Assembly: GCA_930367215.1 (NCBI GenBank)
Contig: OV884059.1
Coordinates: forward strand, 221,773,803-221,837,802
DNA: 64,000 nucleotides
DNA from: Pollenia angustigena
Taxonomy: Eukaryota; Arthropoda; Insecta; Diptera; Polleniidae
Reading direction: 5' to 3'
The translations under genes were made by a program, and so were the position numbers. Positions 10,993-22,110 of the stretch are shown in pieces. Within the stretch, counting starts at the first letter, position 1. Every line of letters begins with the position of its first letter. Below the pieces are notes generated by a model. It made no database searches, was not told the DNA's origin, and worked only from the letters and a program-made list of their open reading frames with translations.

Positions 10993-11345
10993 ATGTTTAC
11001 CGAACCGCGAATTAAGGTCACAGCCAAAACACGCTCCCCGATAGTATCTCTTCGTCAAAAAAGCTGATTTTCGATGAAACCTTTTGTGGCTATATGCCTT
11101 AAAAAAGTACTCCCCCATCAGACGTTGAACGATTTATCGAAAAGGAACATCTTATCAGAAAAGCAAGGCTTCCGCAAAAAATTCATCCTGAAAGACAGGA
11201 ATCATTTGTCTCAAGAAGCATACCAACGGAGGCCTCACCAATAGTCCGACCGATGCTGCACTCACCAGGGGCTATTGACTCCTATGCCAACACCATTAAA
11301 TAATGAGGTTCAACTTCGAACCACATGAAGTCCATGGGACCCCAA

Positions 11346-12141
11346 CGATCTCTTTTTCTTGGAAGTTTGGTTAAACCCAGGATGCATTCACCTGTTTTAG
11401 AATGTATGAGCAGATAATCAGAAGAAGGTGAGTTAACAAATGTTTCTGTGATAAATTTAAAGCCTACCTTGTTTAAGTCTGGCATTACAATTTCTGTCAA
11501 AGAATCCCTATAATTTTCGAACTTAAGACCTGTGTTACTACTCGTTAGGATTATTTATTTTTTCCGAAACTGTGCACCATAAAGGACGGATCTTTACAAA
11601 ATTTGGTAGTACTTAAAAAGTCTTAAACAATCAGTTGCATTATATTTCAGTGCAATATCTCAAAGCTTTTTATTGTTTTGGGATAATCTAAAAGATTTCG
11701 AAGGCGACGTTAAATAGAAATTATGTTAAGTTATGGAACAATCAGAACAAGAGTTCATAGTAAATTTAATTATTTAGTAATACACGGCAACATGTTCTTA
11801 AATGCAACCATACAAATTTTGAAAGTGCATATTGTTCCTAAAAGCAACCTTGAAGAAGCCACTGCTCAGAGAAAAGCAAATAAAGTTTCAGAAATGAGTT
11901 TCAGAACGAATCATAACATCAATTTGTCAATTTTTTGGAAAGTATTCAATTAATTTTTCTCATTTTTATGTTGGCGGATGCCGCAAACATTTTTTTGCTA
12001 CAATGCAACCCTGATCAAATGGAATGTATTATTGCTAAGAAAAATTTAAAAAAAACGTTGAAGTTGTATGGGATGGCAAATATTGTCCTTTTTATATCAC
12101 ACTGCGTTCACGCTATCATATAAAAATATTTTTGACATGTA
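11346..12141. other. Anonymous DNA
   Basis: Moderately AT-rich with no recognised element. A 72-residue minus-strand frame ending at 11282 looks somewhat protein-like (contains RKRDRWGPMDFMWFEVEP) but has no relative I can name and no supporting start or splice context. Confidence 0.4.
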
Positions 12142-12565
12142 AAGGGACGTTAAATTTTAAGGGACGATGTTGATTGCGAACCACACCTAAACATCAAGTT
12201 TTTTCTGCATTTCATTTGGCATTTCTCAATATTTACTAACTCAATTTGAACCATGGAAAGATACACATTCGAGCAACGCGTAAAAGTTATTCAGGCTTAT
12301 TATCAAAATGAATATCATGCCCTTCGTGATTTTTCGATCCTTTTAATCATCCAAATGTGCCTACAATCGGAAAAATTGTGGAAAAATTAGAGCAAATCTG
12401 GTCTGTAAGAGATGTGAAAACACCAGTGCATTCTCATACAGCTCGTACTGCAGAAAATATTGCTGCTGTTCGCGAAAGAGTGGCTGACTCGACGTCATGC
12501 CCAACAATTGCACCTTCCACGCTCATTGTTGATGAACATTATGCATAAAGACTTGCATTTACACG

Positions 12566-12664
<99 letters not shown>

Positions 12665-13320
12665 TTTTATTTATTCCCGTCGTTCCAAATTGGAGCATAG
12701 GGCTTACAAGGTGCAATTGACTTAAGAACTAAAGCCTCTTGACCATTCCAAACGTCATCATTGGTCAGAATGGTGGCAAGAAATGGCAACAGTGGAGATC
12801 CATTTTCGAAGAAACTCTTCTTTAATGATGAGTCACATTTTCACCTCAGTGGATTCATCAATAAGCAGAATTGCAGCATTTTGGCGAATGATAATCCAAG
12901 AGTATTCGTCGAAAACCCAATGCACCTACAAAGAGTGACTGTTTGGTGCGGTTTGTGGGCTGGCGACATCATCGGGCCGCATTTTTCCAAAATCAGGCCG
13001 GTCAGGAAATTATTGTGAATAGTGTTCGCTATCGTGAGATGATTACGAACTTTTTATGGCCCGAATTGGAAGATATGGATGTGGAAGATATATTTGTTTA
13101 AACTTGAAGGTGTAACTTGCCACACAGCTATCGAAACAATGGCTCTTTTGCGCGACAAATTCAATGGCCGCGTTATCTCACGTGGTGGCGATGTCAATTG
13201 GCCACCAAGATCATGTGATTTGACACCGTTGGACTTTTTTCTTTGGGGTTATTTAAAAGAATAGGTGTACGTCGATAACCCAGCAAAAGGATGAGATAAT
13301 TCGGAACTTTATCGACAATA
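12142..13320 (+). pseudogene. Rosa-like (DD41D) Tc1/mariner transposase, broken copy 1
   Basis: The transposase of a cut-and-paste element, here non-functional. The 5' terminal repeat (AAGGGACGTTAAATTTTAAG) is at about 12149-12168. The reading frame starts at ATG 12253 (MERYTFEQRVKVIQAYYQ). A frameshift near 12335 precedes the helix-turn-helix part (VPTIGKIVEKLEQIWSVRD). After a stop and the (TA)n tract, the catalytic part resumes with KLFFNDESHFHLSGF from about 12800. A further frameshift and a deletion remove the second catalytic motif, while VNWPPRSCDLTPLDFFLWGY (third Asp) is kept at about 13192. The 3' end is lost after about 13300, so there is no right terminus. It is the longest of the four rosa-like copies and the only one with most of the DNA-binding domain. 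Confidence 0.8.
12568..12664. repeat. (TA)n microsatellite, about 97 bp
   Basis: TA dinucleotides with a single TG break at about 12639. It lies inside rosa-like copy 1 and probably expanded after the element died, splitting the transposase between DNA-binding and catalytic domains. Apparent ORFs of repeated YI residues across it are artefacts. Confidence 0.95.
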
Positions 13321-13338
13321 ATTATCATTCCAAGAACG

Positions 13339-14238
13339 CATTTCGGGAACGTGCCAAAATATACGGAAACGTTCCCGAAATGACAGTTCCCAAAATGACG
13401 ATTTCAAATAAATGCGCGACTTGCTTAAACAGCGGCCAGTTTAAATGCGACCTGACTTTGTCAATAGTAAAATATTTGGGGCTACAATAATTAGTATTGT
13501 GGTTATTTTGTTGAACTATTTATGGTTTTTAATCCAAATTTTTAATATTTTTAATTAGGCTTAAGTTCATGAAATTTAATTTTTATTAAATTATTTTTGT
13601 GAAGAAAGGAATTTTACAACATGAAAATTAATCAAAATTGTTATTGATAATCTTTCATTCTTGACGTGGCTCGGGCTCGAACCCTGGCCGGCAGGTTACC
13701 ATGACATGTTTCGATCGCAACCACTCGATCTCCTCAGATGGATTTGCCGTCTTACACTCGCAGCCATCGACTACTGCGCTACTTTATTATTTCTTGTCGT
13801 AAAAAAGAATTTCATCAATAATTACATTTAATCAACACGTTCACGAAATGACGGACCATTGATGTACGCTCTACGAATAATGAATTGAAAGTTACCTACC
13901 ACTTTAATATAACATATTTGACGATAAATGCATTGACAGTTGGCTTTTTTATGGTGTTCTTCTTCTACTGCCGTTTAACACCTGATGGCTATGTTCACTT
14001 AAAATAATTATTTTTTGATTATCGATGCGTTCATTGAAATGACTTGTGCACTATCGGACAAACTATTTTTGCATTTTTATAATAAGAAATAAATAATGTT
14101 TTAGTATCCTTTTCAAAACAAGATTTTGTATAATAGTTACGAAGTATTTAGTAATGACTAGTGTTAAATTCCTTAAATTTGTCAGTAATACCTTGGACTT
14201 GTTGTTGAAGATTGTAAATAGGACGCGTTCCCGAAATG
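13339..14238. mobile_element. Possible inverted-repeat element with CATTTCGGGAACG ends
   Basis: Left CATTTCGGGAACGTGCC and right (reverse complement) CATTTCGGGAACGCGTCC match over about 14 bp. Further CCGAAATGAC-type motifs occur inside both ends (about 13368, 13847, 14035) like subterminal repeats. A minus-strand SINE (13470-13800) sits within it. No clear target duplication was found, so the boundaries are provisional. Confidence 0.45.
13470..13800 (-). repeat. tRNA-derived SINE copy with tail
   Basis: Minus-strand B box GGTTCGAGCCC at 13673-13683. The A-box-like region GAGTGGTTGCGATCG at about 13719-13733 and the head block CGATGGCTGCGAGTGTAAG follow. The tail side (13470-13650) contains ATTGTGGTTATTTTGTTGAA, also found inverted at about 63516-63550. 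This is the best-preserved SINE head in the window. Polymerase III transcription from it is possible in principle but cannot be shown. Confidence 0.65.
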
Positions 14239-14438
14239 ACTTTCTCTGCATGTGTATTGATTTAGTTTAAAAATTACTTCTTAAATCAAAATTTTTGTTT
14301 GATGTACACATACAACAGGTTAGTTGTAGTAATTTATAAATTTTATTTTTTCAATAAAGTCAAGATTTAATGCATTAAATTGCTAGCAAAATCAATTCTG
14401 CGCCTTGGTGATTTTGAGCCAGCTGCAAACCTGGGTAT

Positions 14439-16314
14439 TAGGGTGGGTCGAAAAAAAAAGTTGTGCCAGTCACCCCCTAGAGTGAAAGATATGTCAATGA
14501 AGTTTCTAAAACAGGGAAAAATTTTTTTTTGCCACGCCCCAAAATACAGCACTTTTGGTTTTTTATATGTAGCGCCGCCATTTAAAGTCCGATCTCATCA
14601 TATCGCATATCGTTGTTCATGGCTTGAAAGTTGCTTTATTTTTGTCTTTGGTGACTTTTCAATCCGACCTGAAATTCTGGACGCCACTTGTGCCACCTCG
14701 GATCCTTCCCCCAAATGTCCAATTTTTTTGACGGTCCAAGAAAGTCCTTATAAAATTACGTATGTATCGATTTTAATATGCTCACTTTTTTGACACACCT
14801 CCAAATTAAGGCCCTTTTTTCTTTATCACACACATACTACATTAAACCAAGTAGAAGCCAATACAAACCAAAAAAATGTTCATCAGTCACGCCCTAGAAT
14901 AAAAGGTATATTTATTAAGTTTTAAGAACTTTAAAAAAATTGTTTTTGCCATGCCCTAAATTACTGCCCTTTTCGTTTTATATATACAGCATCGTCAATT
15001 AAAGTCCAATCTCATCGTATCGTATATCATTGTTAATGGCTAGAATGTGCCTTTATTTTCGTATTTAATGCTTTTTTAAACTAACTTAAAATTCTAGATG
15101 GCAATTATGATATCTCGGATCCTCCTCTCTGATGTCTAATTTTTTCACGTGCTAAGAAAGTCCCTCTAAAACTTTGAGTCACCTTGAGTCTAGCTAAGAT
15201 TTATATACACCGACTGCCCAAATTATAATTTTTCGCATACATGTTTTGAGGCATTCATTTTTATGCATTTAAATTATTTTTTTTTTTTTAATTTTTAGAA
15301 TTCTGCAGTTTCTTTATATTTTTTAGTTCTTGTTTTAACTCTGTATCATGGTCTCATATATGACATTATGTTTGCTTTTACAAATGTCTTAATTTAAATT
15401 TTTAATTTGAGTTTCACAGTCCAGCAAAAAAAAATGGCACGAAAAATTGCACAAAATATGAAAACTGGCAAAAAAAAAACGCTAGTAGTTCAGATCGAGA
15501 AAGCTTGTCAATAAATTCATCCGTCTCACTTTGATTAAAATATGAGTAGTCCACTTGAAAACACCGCTTAGTTAAAAAAAAACCAAAGGCTAAGAAACAG
15601 TTTTTAAAAATTCAAATGACAAGCCATAGAGGGTGGTTTTCAGGATTATTGAATAATTAAACAAAAATTGCGCGTAACTTACAGAGTTTTGTACGAGATT
15701 GATAATGGCTTAGGGAGCCATTAAAAAAAATGGAGGCTTTTACAGAATTTTTATTTTGCTATATGTCTAAAACAAAAAGGGCTGTTATTTAGGGCGTGGC
15801 AAATTTTTTTTAAAGTCCTTAAAACTGTATAAATATACCTTTTATTCTAGGGCGTGACTGAGGAAAATTTTTTTGGTTTGTATTGACTTCTACTTGTTTT
15901 AATGTAGTATGTATGTGAAACAGAAAAAGGGGCTTTATTTGGAGGCGTGTCATAAAAGTGAGCATATTAAAATCTCAACATACGTAGTTTTATAAGGACT
16001 CTCTTGGACCGTCAAAAAAATTGGACATTTGGGGGAAGGATCCGAGATGGCATAAGTGGCGCCCAAAATTTCAGGACGGATTGAAAAGTCACCAAAGACA
16101 AAAATGAAGCCACTATCAAGCCATGAACAACAATTTGCGATATGATGAGATCGGACTTTAAATGGCAGCGCTACATATAAAAAACCAAAAGTGCTGTATT
16201 TGGGGCGTGGCAAAAAAAATTGTTTTCCTGTTTTAGAAACTTCATTGACATATCTTTCATTCTAGGGGGTGACTGGCACAAATTTTTTTTTTGTATGGAG
16301 GTCGACACGGTCTA
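14439..16314. mobile_element. Foldback hAT-type element, 1.88 kb
   Basis: Two long inverted arms, about 14455-15020 and 15760-16295, mirror each other: CAGTCACCCCCTAGAGTGAAAG on the left is matched by CTTTCATTCTAGGGGGTGACTG on the right. Each arm has an outer and an inner diverged unit (TCACGCCCTAGAATAAAAGG at about 14887 and its inverse at about 15838). An exact 8-bp direct repeat CTGGGTAT flanks the whole (14431-14438 and 16315-16322) and sets the ends, which begin TAG. The 137- and 87-residue frames in the arms are the same sequence read in mirror image, not genes. The duplication length suggests hAT. Confidence 0.8.
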
Positions 16315-16489
16315 CTGGGTATGTATAGACAAACGTATACAAATAAAATTTATTTTACATGCTTATTGCATAAAATTAGTAAGTAAAATTAATTTTCAAG
16401 TTAAAAATGCACAAAACTAATATTATAATTAAAGATGAAAATTAACCAGTTGTAAATAATTAAACATTGTTAACTAAATCTATTGCATT

Positions 16490-17273
16490 GCGACATATCA
16501 GTAGAATGATCTTCAAATACGGGTCTTTTGCATTTATTCAGCATCAAAAATATCAATGTCATTGCTGCCGCTTTTTCGGTTTGCTTACGTAGCTCGCGTG
16601 TATTCCCGTTATCAAATCGTATGAAACGTCCTATTGCCTAGAAGCGCCGTACACTTATCGCACCGCGATATAGCGGATGTGCGGTTGTTTTCCACAAGTC
16701 TTAAGTGTGAACGTTGCCAAATTGTGTTACTCCACTCAGTAAGAGAAGACCAAAATACGAATCAAACTCGCTTTTTGTTAGATCTTTCCATATACAATGT
16801 TGTCGTGTAGGGTTTTTTATATCCTCACGCTCATAGCATTATTTTCCTGTCTCAAGAATAATTAAGTCGCAAATTTCATCGGACATTATCAACCTGAATG
16901 TTTCCATAATAGAAACCCCTTGTGTACTACTTACTGGTTCATTGTTGGCAGACTTTAGTATGTTGTGGGAACGGAACCTGATAGTTTGTGGTGGTGCAGC
17001 AAACAAAATTTTTCTATCTTTGCGTATAGCTGTGTCCACTTTGACACCGTATATCAGAAAATTCGTCACTGTTTTCAGTTTCATCATCTATATTTTATTT
17101 TGGTAACTGGATTTTTCCACATAGGAGTAATTTGGGGATACACCAGCGTCGGTTCCGTCCACAACTCCTTCGGACACTTATAAATCTTTGACCAATATGT
17201 TCTTGTTGTTTCTCATAATCATGTGCACTTATATGCCTTGGAGTCAGTCTTTCATCATCTGCCATTTTTATCT
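16490..17273 (-). pseudogene. piggyBac-like transposase relic
   Basis: One minus-strand frame runs from about 17087 to 16490 with three internal stops. It reads IRFRSHNILK, then METFRLIMSDEICDLIILE, then LTKSEFDSYFGLLLLSGV and, after two stops, IGRFIRFDNGNTRELRKQ. That order (FRSHNI, a D-E-I-DLI helix, a GLLLLSGV stretch, then RFIRFDN-TR) is the N-terminal half of the DDE_Tnp_1_7 domain of piggyBac family transposases, which insert at TTAA. The catalytic Asp region further downstream is missing. An upstream ATG frame starting MADDERLTPRH (17273) may be its original beginning, with frameshifts between. No TTAA-flanked termini were found. Identification rests on motif recall, not a search. Confidence 0.65.
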
Positions 17274-17460
17274 TGCTCTAAAGTACCAGGTGTAACATTT
17301 TAACCAAAAATTAAGTTTGAAAACAACGACAAAACTTGTGTTTTTTAAAAAATCCCATTTTCCAAAAATTTTAACTCACAAAACCACAAAAGTAAAAACG
17401 AAAATAATAACCACCTTTTTTAATATTTAAACTTAAAATCGCCAACGCAAAACAGTATAT

Positions 17461-17699
17461 CGGGCATGTTCTGACAATCGTAAAACGCTTAAAATTGGCG
17501 ATTATGACTTAAAATCGCAAATTAGATGTTCTGTAAATCGAAATAGCAAGAAGTTTAACGACTTAAAATTACAAAAGGGAACTAGAATATTTGTAAGAAA
17601 CTATAGCAGATCGCAATCTAAACGCACGGTTTAAGGAACACCATAAAATAAATTTGGCGTTTTGCGATTTCAAATCGTGCGATTGTCAGAACATGGCCG
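17461..17699. mobile_element. 239-bp MITE with CATGTTCTGACAATCG ends
   Basis: Left CGGGCATGTTCTGACAATCG and right (reverse complement) CGGCCATGTTCTGACAATCG match at 19 of 20 positions. Inside, AAAATCGCAAA-type motifs repeat. TAT lies directly outside both ends, which could be a short target duplication. Non-coding. Confidence 0.7.
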
Positions 17700-19599
17700 T
17701 ATAACAAAAAAAATCCCATATAAAATATATGTGTATACTCGGATATGCTCATCATACTCTTCTGCATAAGAAAAGTCTAACGTTTATGCTAACGAACTTT
17801 ATCTGAAAACAGACTTTATTCCTTTTCTAAATTTTTCACCCAACTCTTCCCAAGATAGAAGTTGGTTTTTACTTACAACAATATTTCGTGTGATTTCAAT
17901 TTGTATAAAAATTTTAAAGTATATTTAAATTGTTTATTTAATTTTTATTATAACTTGTTTCTTTTTAATTTTATCCTTTTTTAAGTAGTGTGTACAATAC
18001 ACCTACACATCTGCATTAGAAAAACACAAACAAAATTGTATAAAAATCTTAAATACTCTTTAAATAAACATAATTTTTATACACTTTTTTTGCTTATAAA
18101 ATGCATAAGGATACGTGTGTGAGTATATAAATATGTCTATGAATAAATAGATTTTTATAACTCTGGCTAGAAGCTAAAGTAAAATCTTTTTCCTTTTTTT
18201 CAACAGACACAAACTTACACAATTGCATTTATATAAAAGTATGTATGTGTGTTAATACCATGCATGTGTTTGTGGAGTATCCTGTCATAAGTATACTATG
18301 TAGGTATACACTTCTCAATTGCTTGCGTAGCTTTGTATGTTCTTAATTTTATAAGTATCAAAGTATTTTTGTGTGTATGAGTGTGTGTGCGCGTGTTTGC
18401 TTATGGATACATATGAAGTTGTAATATTTACATAAATATCTACAATGCATACCTTTTTATAGAATAATATTCAAGGCTGTAGAATAGAATAGAGTTTCAC
18501 TCACCCAACCAGTTAAGCAGCTAGCGCCAAGCAGCCAGGCAGCTTTCAGCACTTATTGTGTGCCAGTATACAGGTAGCAGCTGCATCTATTGTTGGTGTA
18601 TATTAATAGCATAAACTACTTTACCTAGAACTGCAAGTAAAGAGTAGATATTTTTGTGTTCACTCACATGCATATTTTTTGTGTTCTTTTGTTGCAAATA
18701 CTTTCAATGAAAGCTTTTTATTATTATTATTAAGTCATAAAAACAAAGAACTCAACAATGGGGGGCTTTTTCTACAGTTAAACATATAATAAATCTTACA
18801 ACATCTTTGGTAATTTTAAAAGCTGATTTTCAAAGTAGAAATACATATTTTTATATAAATATATGAATATATTTATGTGCTTTAACATTGCATTGCCCTT
18901 CTCCAGTGATAACGTCAGATATTATTTCAGATAGTTGTCCCCAACGAAGAACTCGAGGCTTTGTTTCAGGAGTTGAAGCAAAGTTGGTTTTTTTAGAACC
19001 ATTTTCATTAATATTATATAAAACTATAGCAGATTTTATCGATTATCGATTTTGTTATGTCCCAGAAAAAAATTACACATTCCCAAAAGAACGACTTGAC
19101 ATATAATGACTTACTTTTTTGGTTAATAAGTTCGATCACTCGATTACCAAACGCATTACATTAGATAATAAAAATAGGAAAAAGTAAAAGAACTAATATT
19201 TTAAGTGTTTTAAGAATGACTGAAAATATTTACTGTAAAAGTAATTATAAAAAGGAAAGTATGCGAATTTCTGTATTGCATTTATTATTTTGTACAAAAA
19301 ATTTACAACTAACTTCTTTTAAAATTAAAAAAAGTAATCAATTCTTAGGAACTTATTATTTTAGTCTCATGCCTATAATAATCCATGATAATCCGGTTTA
19401 GAAGTCATTTCGCCTAAAATGCTTATTCCAAACTCAATTACCTTTCCCGACATTTTTTGCTGGAATGTTTGCCATTAACATGAAACGACAGAGAATGGTC
19501 GGTCATCAGATTGATTATAAATTTAATCAGCAATTAGAGACAGAGTATCGATTATATCACTTCTAGTGTAGCTTTTATGATATTTGGAATATTGAAGCC
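17700..19599. other. Anonymous AT-rich DNA
   Basis: Contains GT-rich stretches (TGTGTGTATGAGTGTGTGTG near 18370) and an AGCAGC/CAGCCAGGCAGC-rich patch near 18510-18545. It looks like single-copy intergenic or intronic fly DNA, with no splice-supported exon that I can defend. Confidence 0.5.
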
Positions 19600-20580
19600 A
19601 AAGCTTCAATTCTTTATTTGATTTCAGGCGGGTGCTCTTCAACAATTGAAGCACAGCCGCGAATAACGTTGTAAACGCCACATATTGCAAAAAGTGTTTT
19701 TTTGCATAAAACCGTTGACCTTACTCTCTTACACAGTTTAAACATCAAATCAACCAAAACTATGCACCTTAACGCCTTCAAAATGGCGTACAAAGTGTCA
19801 GCCAGTGGAAGAACATTACAAGTTACTAACAAAATGATGAAACCGAAATGGTTTTGCAGTGCGGAATAATGTTTTAAAATCCTTTTGCATTAAAGTTTTT
19901 ATTATCATTATTTTTAATAATAAAAAAAATTTTTTTTAAAACAAATAATGATGCCTGTCAAAAAACGTTTTTTTGCTCTCCTGAAAAATTATTATTTTGT
20001 AACTTAAAACGTTATTCGCGGCTGTGCTTCAATTAACAAACTTTTGATGCAAAATGCTGCTTACAATACAACCAACCACTGTGGTATTGATTTACACGAG
20101 CACCCGTACTGTGGCCCAATCTAATGGTGGATCTCAACCAAATAAGGAGCTGGAGCTGTCTAACCTCCATTGCTATTCTTAAATCAAAGCAGCTTATGTT
20201 GGTTAGCAACAGTACCTAGAGCCATCCAGAAATCGGGTGAAAAATCAGCCATTTTACGTGAATGCAACTTTACCCGAGACCTTGGGTTTATGCAACAACC
20301 ACTACGTGCTCGCCGATAGTAACTCTTTGAAAAGGCACTCCCCTATCGAACGATGAACAACTTACTGAAAACCAAACCTCTATCAGAAAAGCAAGGCTCC
20401 AGCAGAGGCAATTATCCTGCATGACAGGAATCATTTCTCGCAAGAAGCTTACTAATGGAGACCTCAACAATGGGCAGAGCGATACTGGCACACCGGGGAC
20501 TACTGACTCCCGTAGCTCCTTAGTTAAGTACTAAGGTGAAATTGAGAACTCAATGAAGTCCATAGGATCTCAATTAGCAA
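19600..20580 (+). repeat. Dispersed repeat family C, copy B
   Basis: Homologous to 9050-11345: AGGAGCTGGAGCTGTC.AACCTC, AGCAGCTTATGTTG.TTAGCAAC, CTATCAGAAAAGCAAGGCT, GACAGGAATCATTT and ATGAAGTCCATAGGATC. It is interrupted near its start by the MITE 19644-20034. Frames are closed throughout. Confidence 0.5.
19644..20034. mobile_element. 391-bp MITE, copy 2
   Basis: Same termini (AATTGAAGCACAGCCGCG...) and interior as 9877-10268, differing by scattered substitutions and one base in length. It lies in the other copy of repeat family C. Confidence 0.85.
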
Positions 20581-21230
20581 TGGCAATCACCTGATTTTTA
20601 CATGTTTGAGATTCCGAACAATGTCAGTACATTCAAATACTTACGAATCCGTGTGTGGAAGGCAGCAACGGATTTGCCTCGCAGAAAAAAAATAAACCGT
20701 TCACAGAGCGATAAAAAAAGAAAGCAGAGATCGAAGAGAGAATTTTGTGGAAAACGTAAATGTAGTCTAAAGCAGTTATCTCCAAACACACATACTTTTA
20801 TATTTGCATTTTCGATAAACAACTTTCAAGGCTCTTACAATTTGTTATTGTTTCTTTGCAAAGAATTTACAATTTGTTATACTTTCTTTGCAAAGTAAGC
20901 AACAAGCATTTCTGACACCACGATCTTATTGGCTGTTGTGCTCTCGTCGGTGTGAAAGCATAAAAGTCCTTTTGCAAAAGCTTGCCCATTGGGCATATGA
21001 GCTGGACGTAACTGGTCTAAAGCTGCGATCGGTAAAATCGGGGCGCCGCGTTTTCTCTTTTATTCTCTTGTATGCTCTTTTATTACCTACATGTGCACAC
21101 ACATTGCGGAGAATTTAACAACATTAACAACAACATATGTAAAGTTCATACAACGCATATAATCGCAAAATGTAATAGTATAGGTTGCCGATGGCAGGTC
21201 TAAAGCAATAGAATACGACTAGAATAGTAA
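20581..21230. other. Anonymous DNA
   Basis: More G+C-rich than its surroundings, with a 98-residue open frame (20602-20898) rich in Lys/Arg and Ser that matches nothing I know. TTTTCTCTTTTATTCTCTTGT at about 21050 resembles retrovirus-like LTR composition, but no LTR pair or primer-binding site was found. Confidence 0.4.
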
Positions 21231-21366
21231 TGGCCAATTTCACCAATTCTACTAAAATATTAATTCATATTTAAATATAATTATCCACAAAATGTTACTT
21301 TTATTTGACATAAAAAACGAATTTTATACATAAATTGATATTTAATTAAATTGGTGAAATTGGCCA
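21231..21366. mobile_element. 136-bp MITE, TGGCCAATTTCACCAATT ends
   Basis: Perfect 18-bp inverted ends TGGCCAATTTCACCAATT / AATTGGTGAAATTGGCCA. The sequence is related in style to the CGGCCATTTTCACCAAG MITEs at 30457 and 55056. No target duplication could be fixed. Confidence 0.7.
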
Positions 21367-22110
21367 CAAGAAATGTATTTACATATTTTGTTTTTTTTTT
21401 ATCTGCCCACGTAATATTTGTTATATTGACACTAGAGTTTTACCCATATCCATCGGAAAGCTAAAGCTATATTCACTTCAGTGTGTTGACTGAAAATGTA
21501 TATGCTTCATCATAACGGATCAACCTTAAATTTACAAAGAATGATCGTAGATTTTGGGAACATGTTCGAGGAATTATGTATTTACGAATTCTGGATTTCC
21601 TAAACGTCAATCTAATCAACAAAATTAACACACAAAAAAACAATAAAAATGGATTTCAATTAAATAATTTGTGATATTAATTAAAAAATTCATTTATTTT
21701 GAACCAGTAAACAAATCCCTTGATAAGACGTTTATTCACTTAATTAAACGTTTAATTAACTTGATTAAATTTTGAATTGAAGCTGAATTTATTTTTGAAT
21801 AATCCTTAAATTGGCGAAAAGTTTTGGATAATTTTTTCTGTCAAAGAAATATAAAATTTCTAAGAACAATATATACTATACTTTTTATAATAAAAGTTGG
21901 TTCTTTTATTCGATCTTTTCTTAATACAATCTTAAAGAAATAAATTATTTTTTTTTTCTTTATGGTCACATTTGCTAAACTTTAAGCCCCTGAATTTCTC
22001 GTAAAATTTTATTAATTTGTTCTACCTATATAAACTGGAAGTTGGATAGACTAAGAAACAAGTTAGAGTGCTGTATTTAGCTGTGCCGAATCTTTTATAC
22101 CCTCCACCGA

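Larger units (their letters stand above)
9050..11345 (+). repeat. Dispersed repeat family C, copy A (split by an insertion)
   Basis: The parts 9050-9547 and 11001-11345 are diverged copies of 20.05-20.58 kb. Shared phrases include GGAGC.ATC..ACCTC near 9420, TTATCAGAAAAGCAAGGCT at about 11152, ACAGGAATCATTT, CTATTGACTCC and ATGAAGTCCATGGGA. The base composition is less AT-rich than the surroundings, so this may be an old coding element, but all frames are broken and the family is not recognised. A 72-residue open frame on the minus strand (11500-11282) overlaps its end. Confidence 0.5.

Noticed and set aside
11282..11500. 72-residue minus-strand frame with somewhat protein-like composition
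   Set aside because: No recognisable domain, not conserved in family C copy B, and no gene structure around it.
12460..12720. 86-residue frame with a long YIYIYI run
   Set aside because: Only the (TA)n microsatellite is translated.
14380..14793. 137-residue plus-strand frame and its 87-residue mirror at 15950-16213
   Set aside because: The two are the same sequence in the inverted arms of the foldback element; no known domain and no relative outside it.
20602..21118. Overlapping 98- and 76-residue frames with possible LTR-like promoter region
   Set aside because: No repeated LTR, primer-binding site or polypurine tract was found and the peptides match nothing I know.
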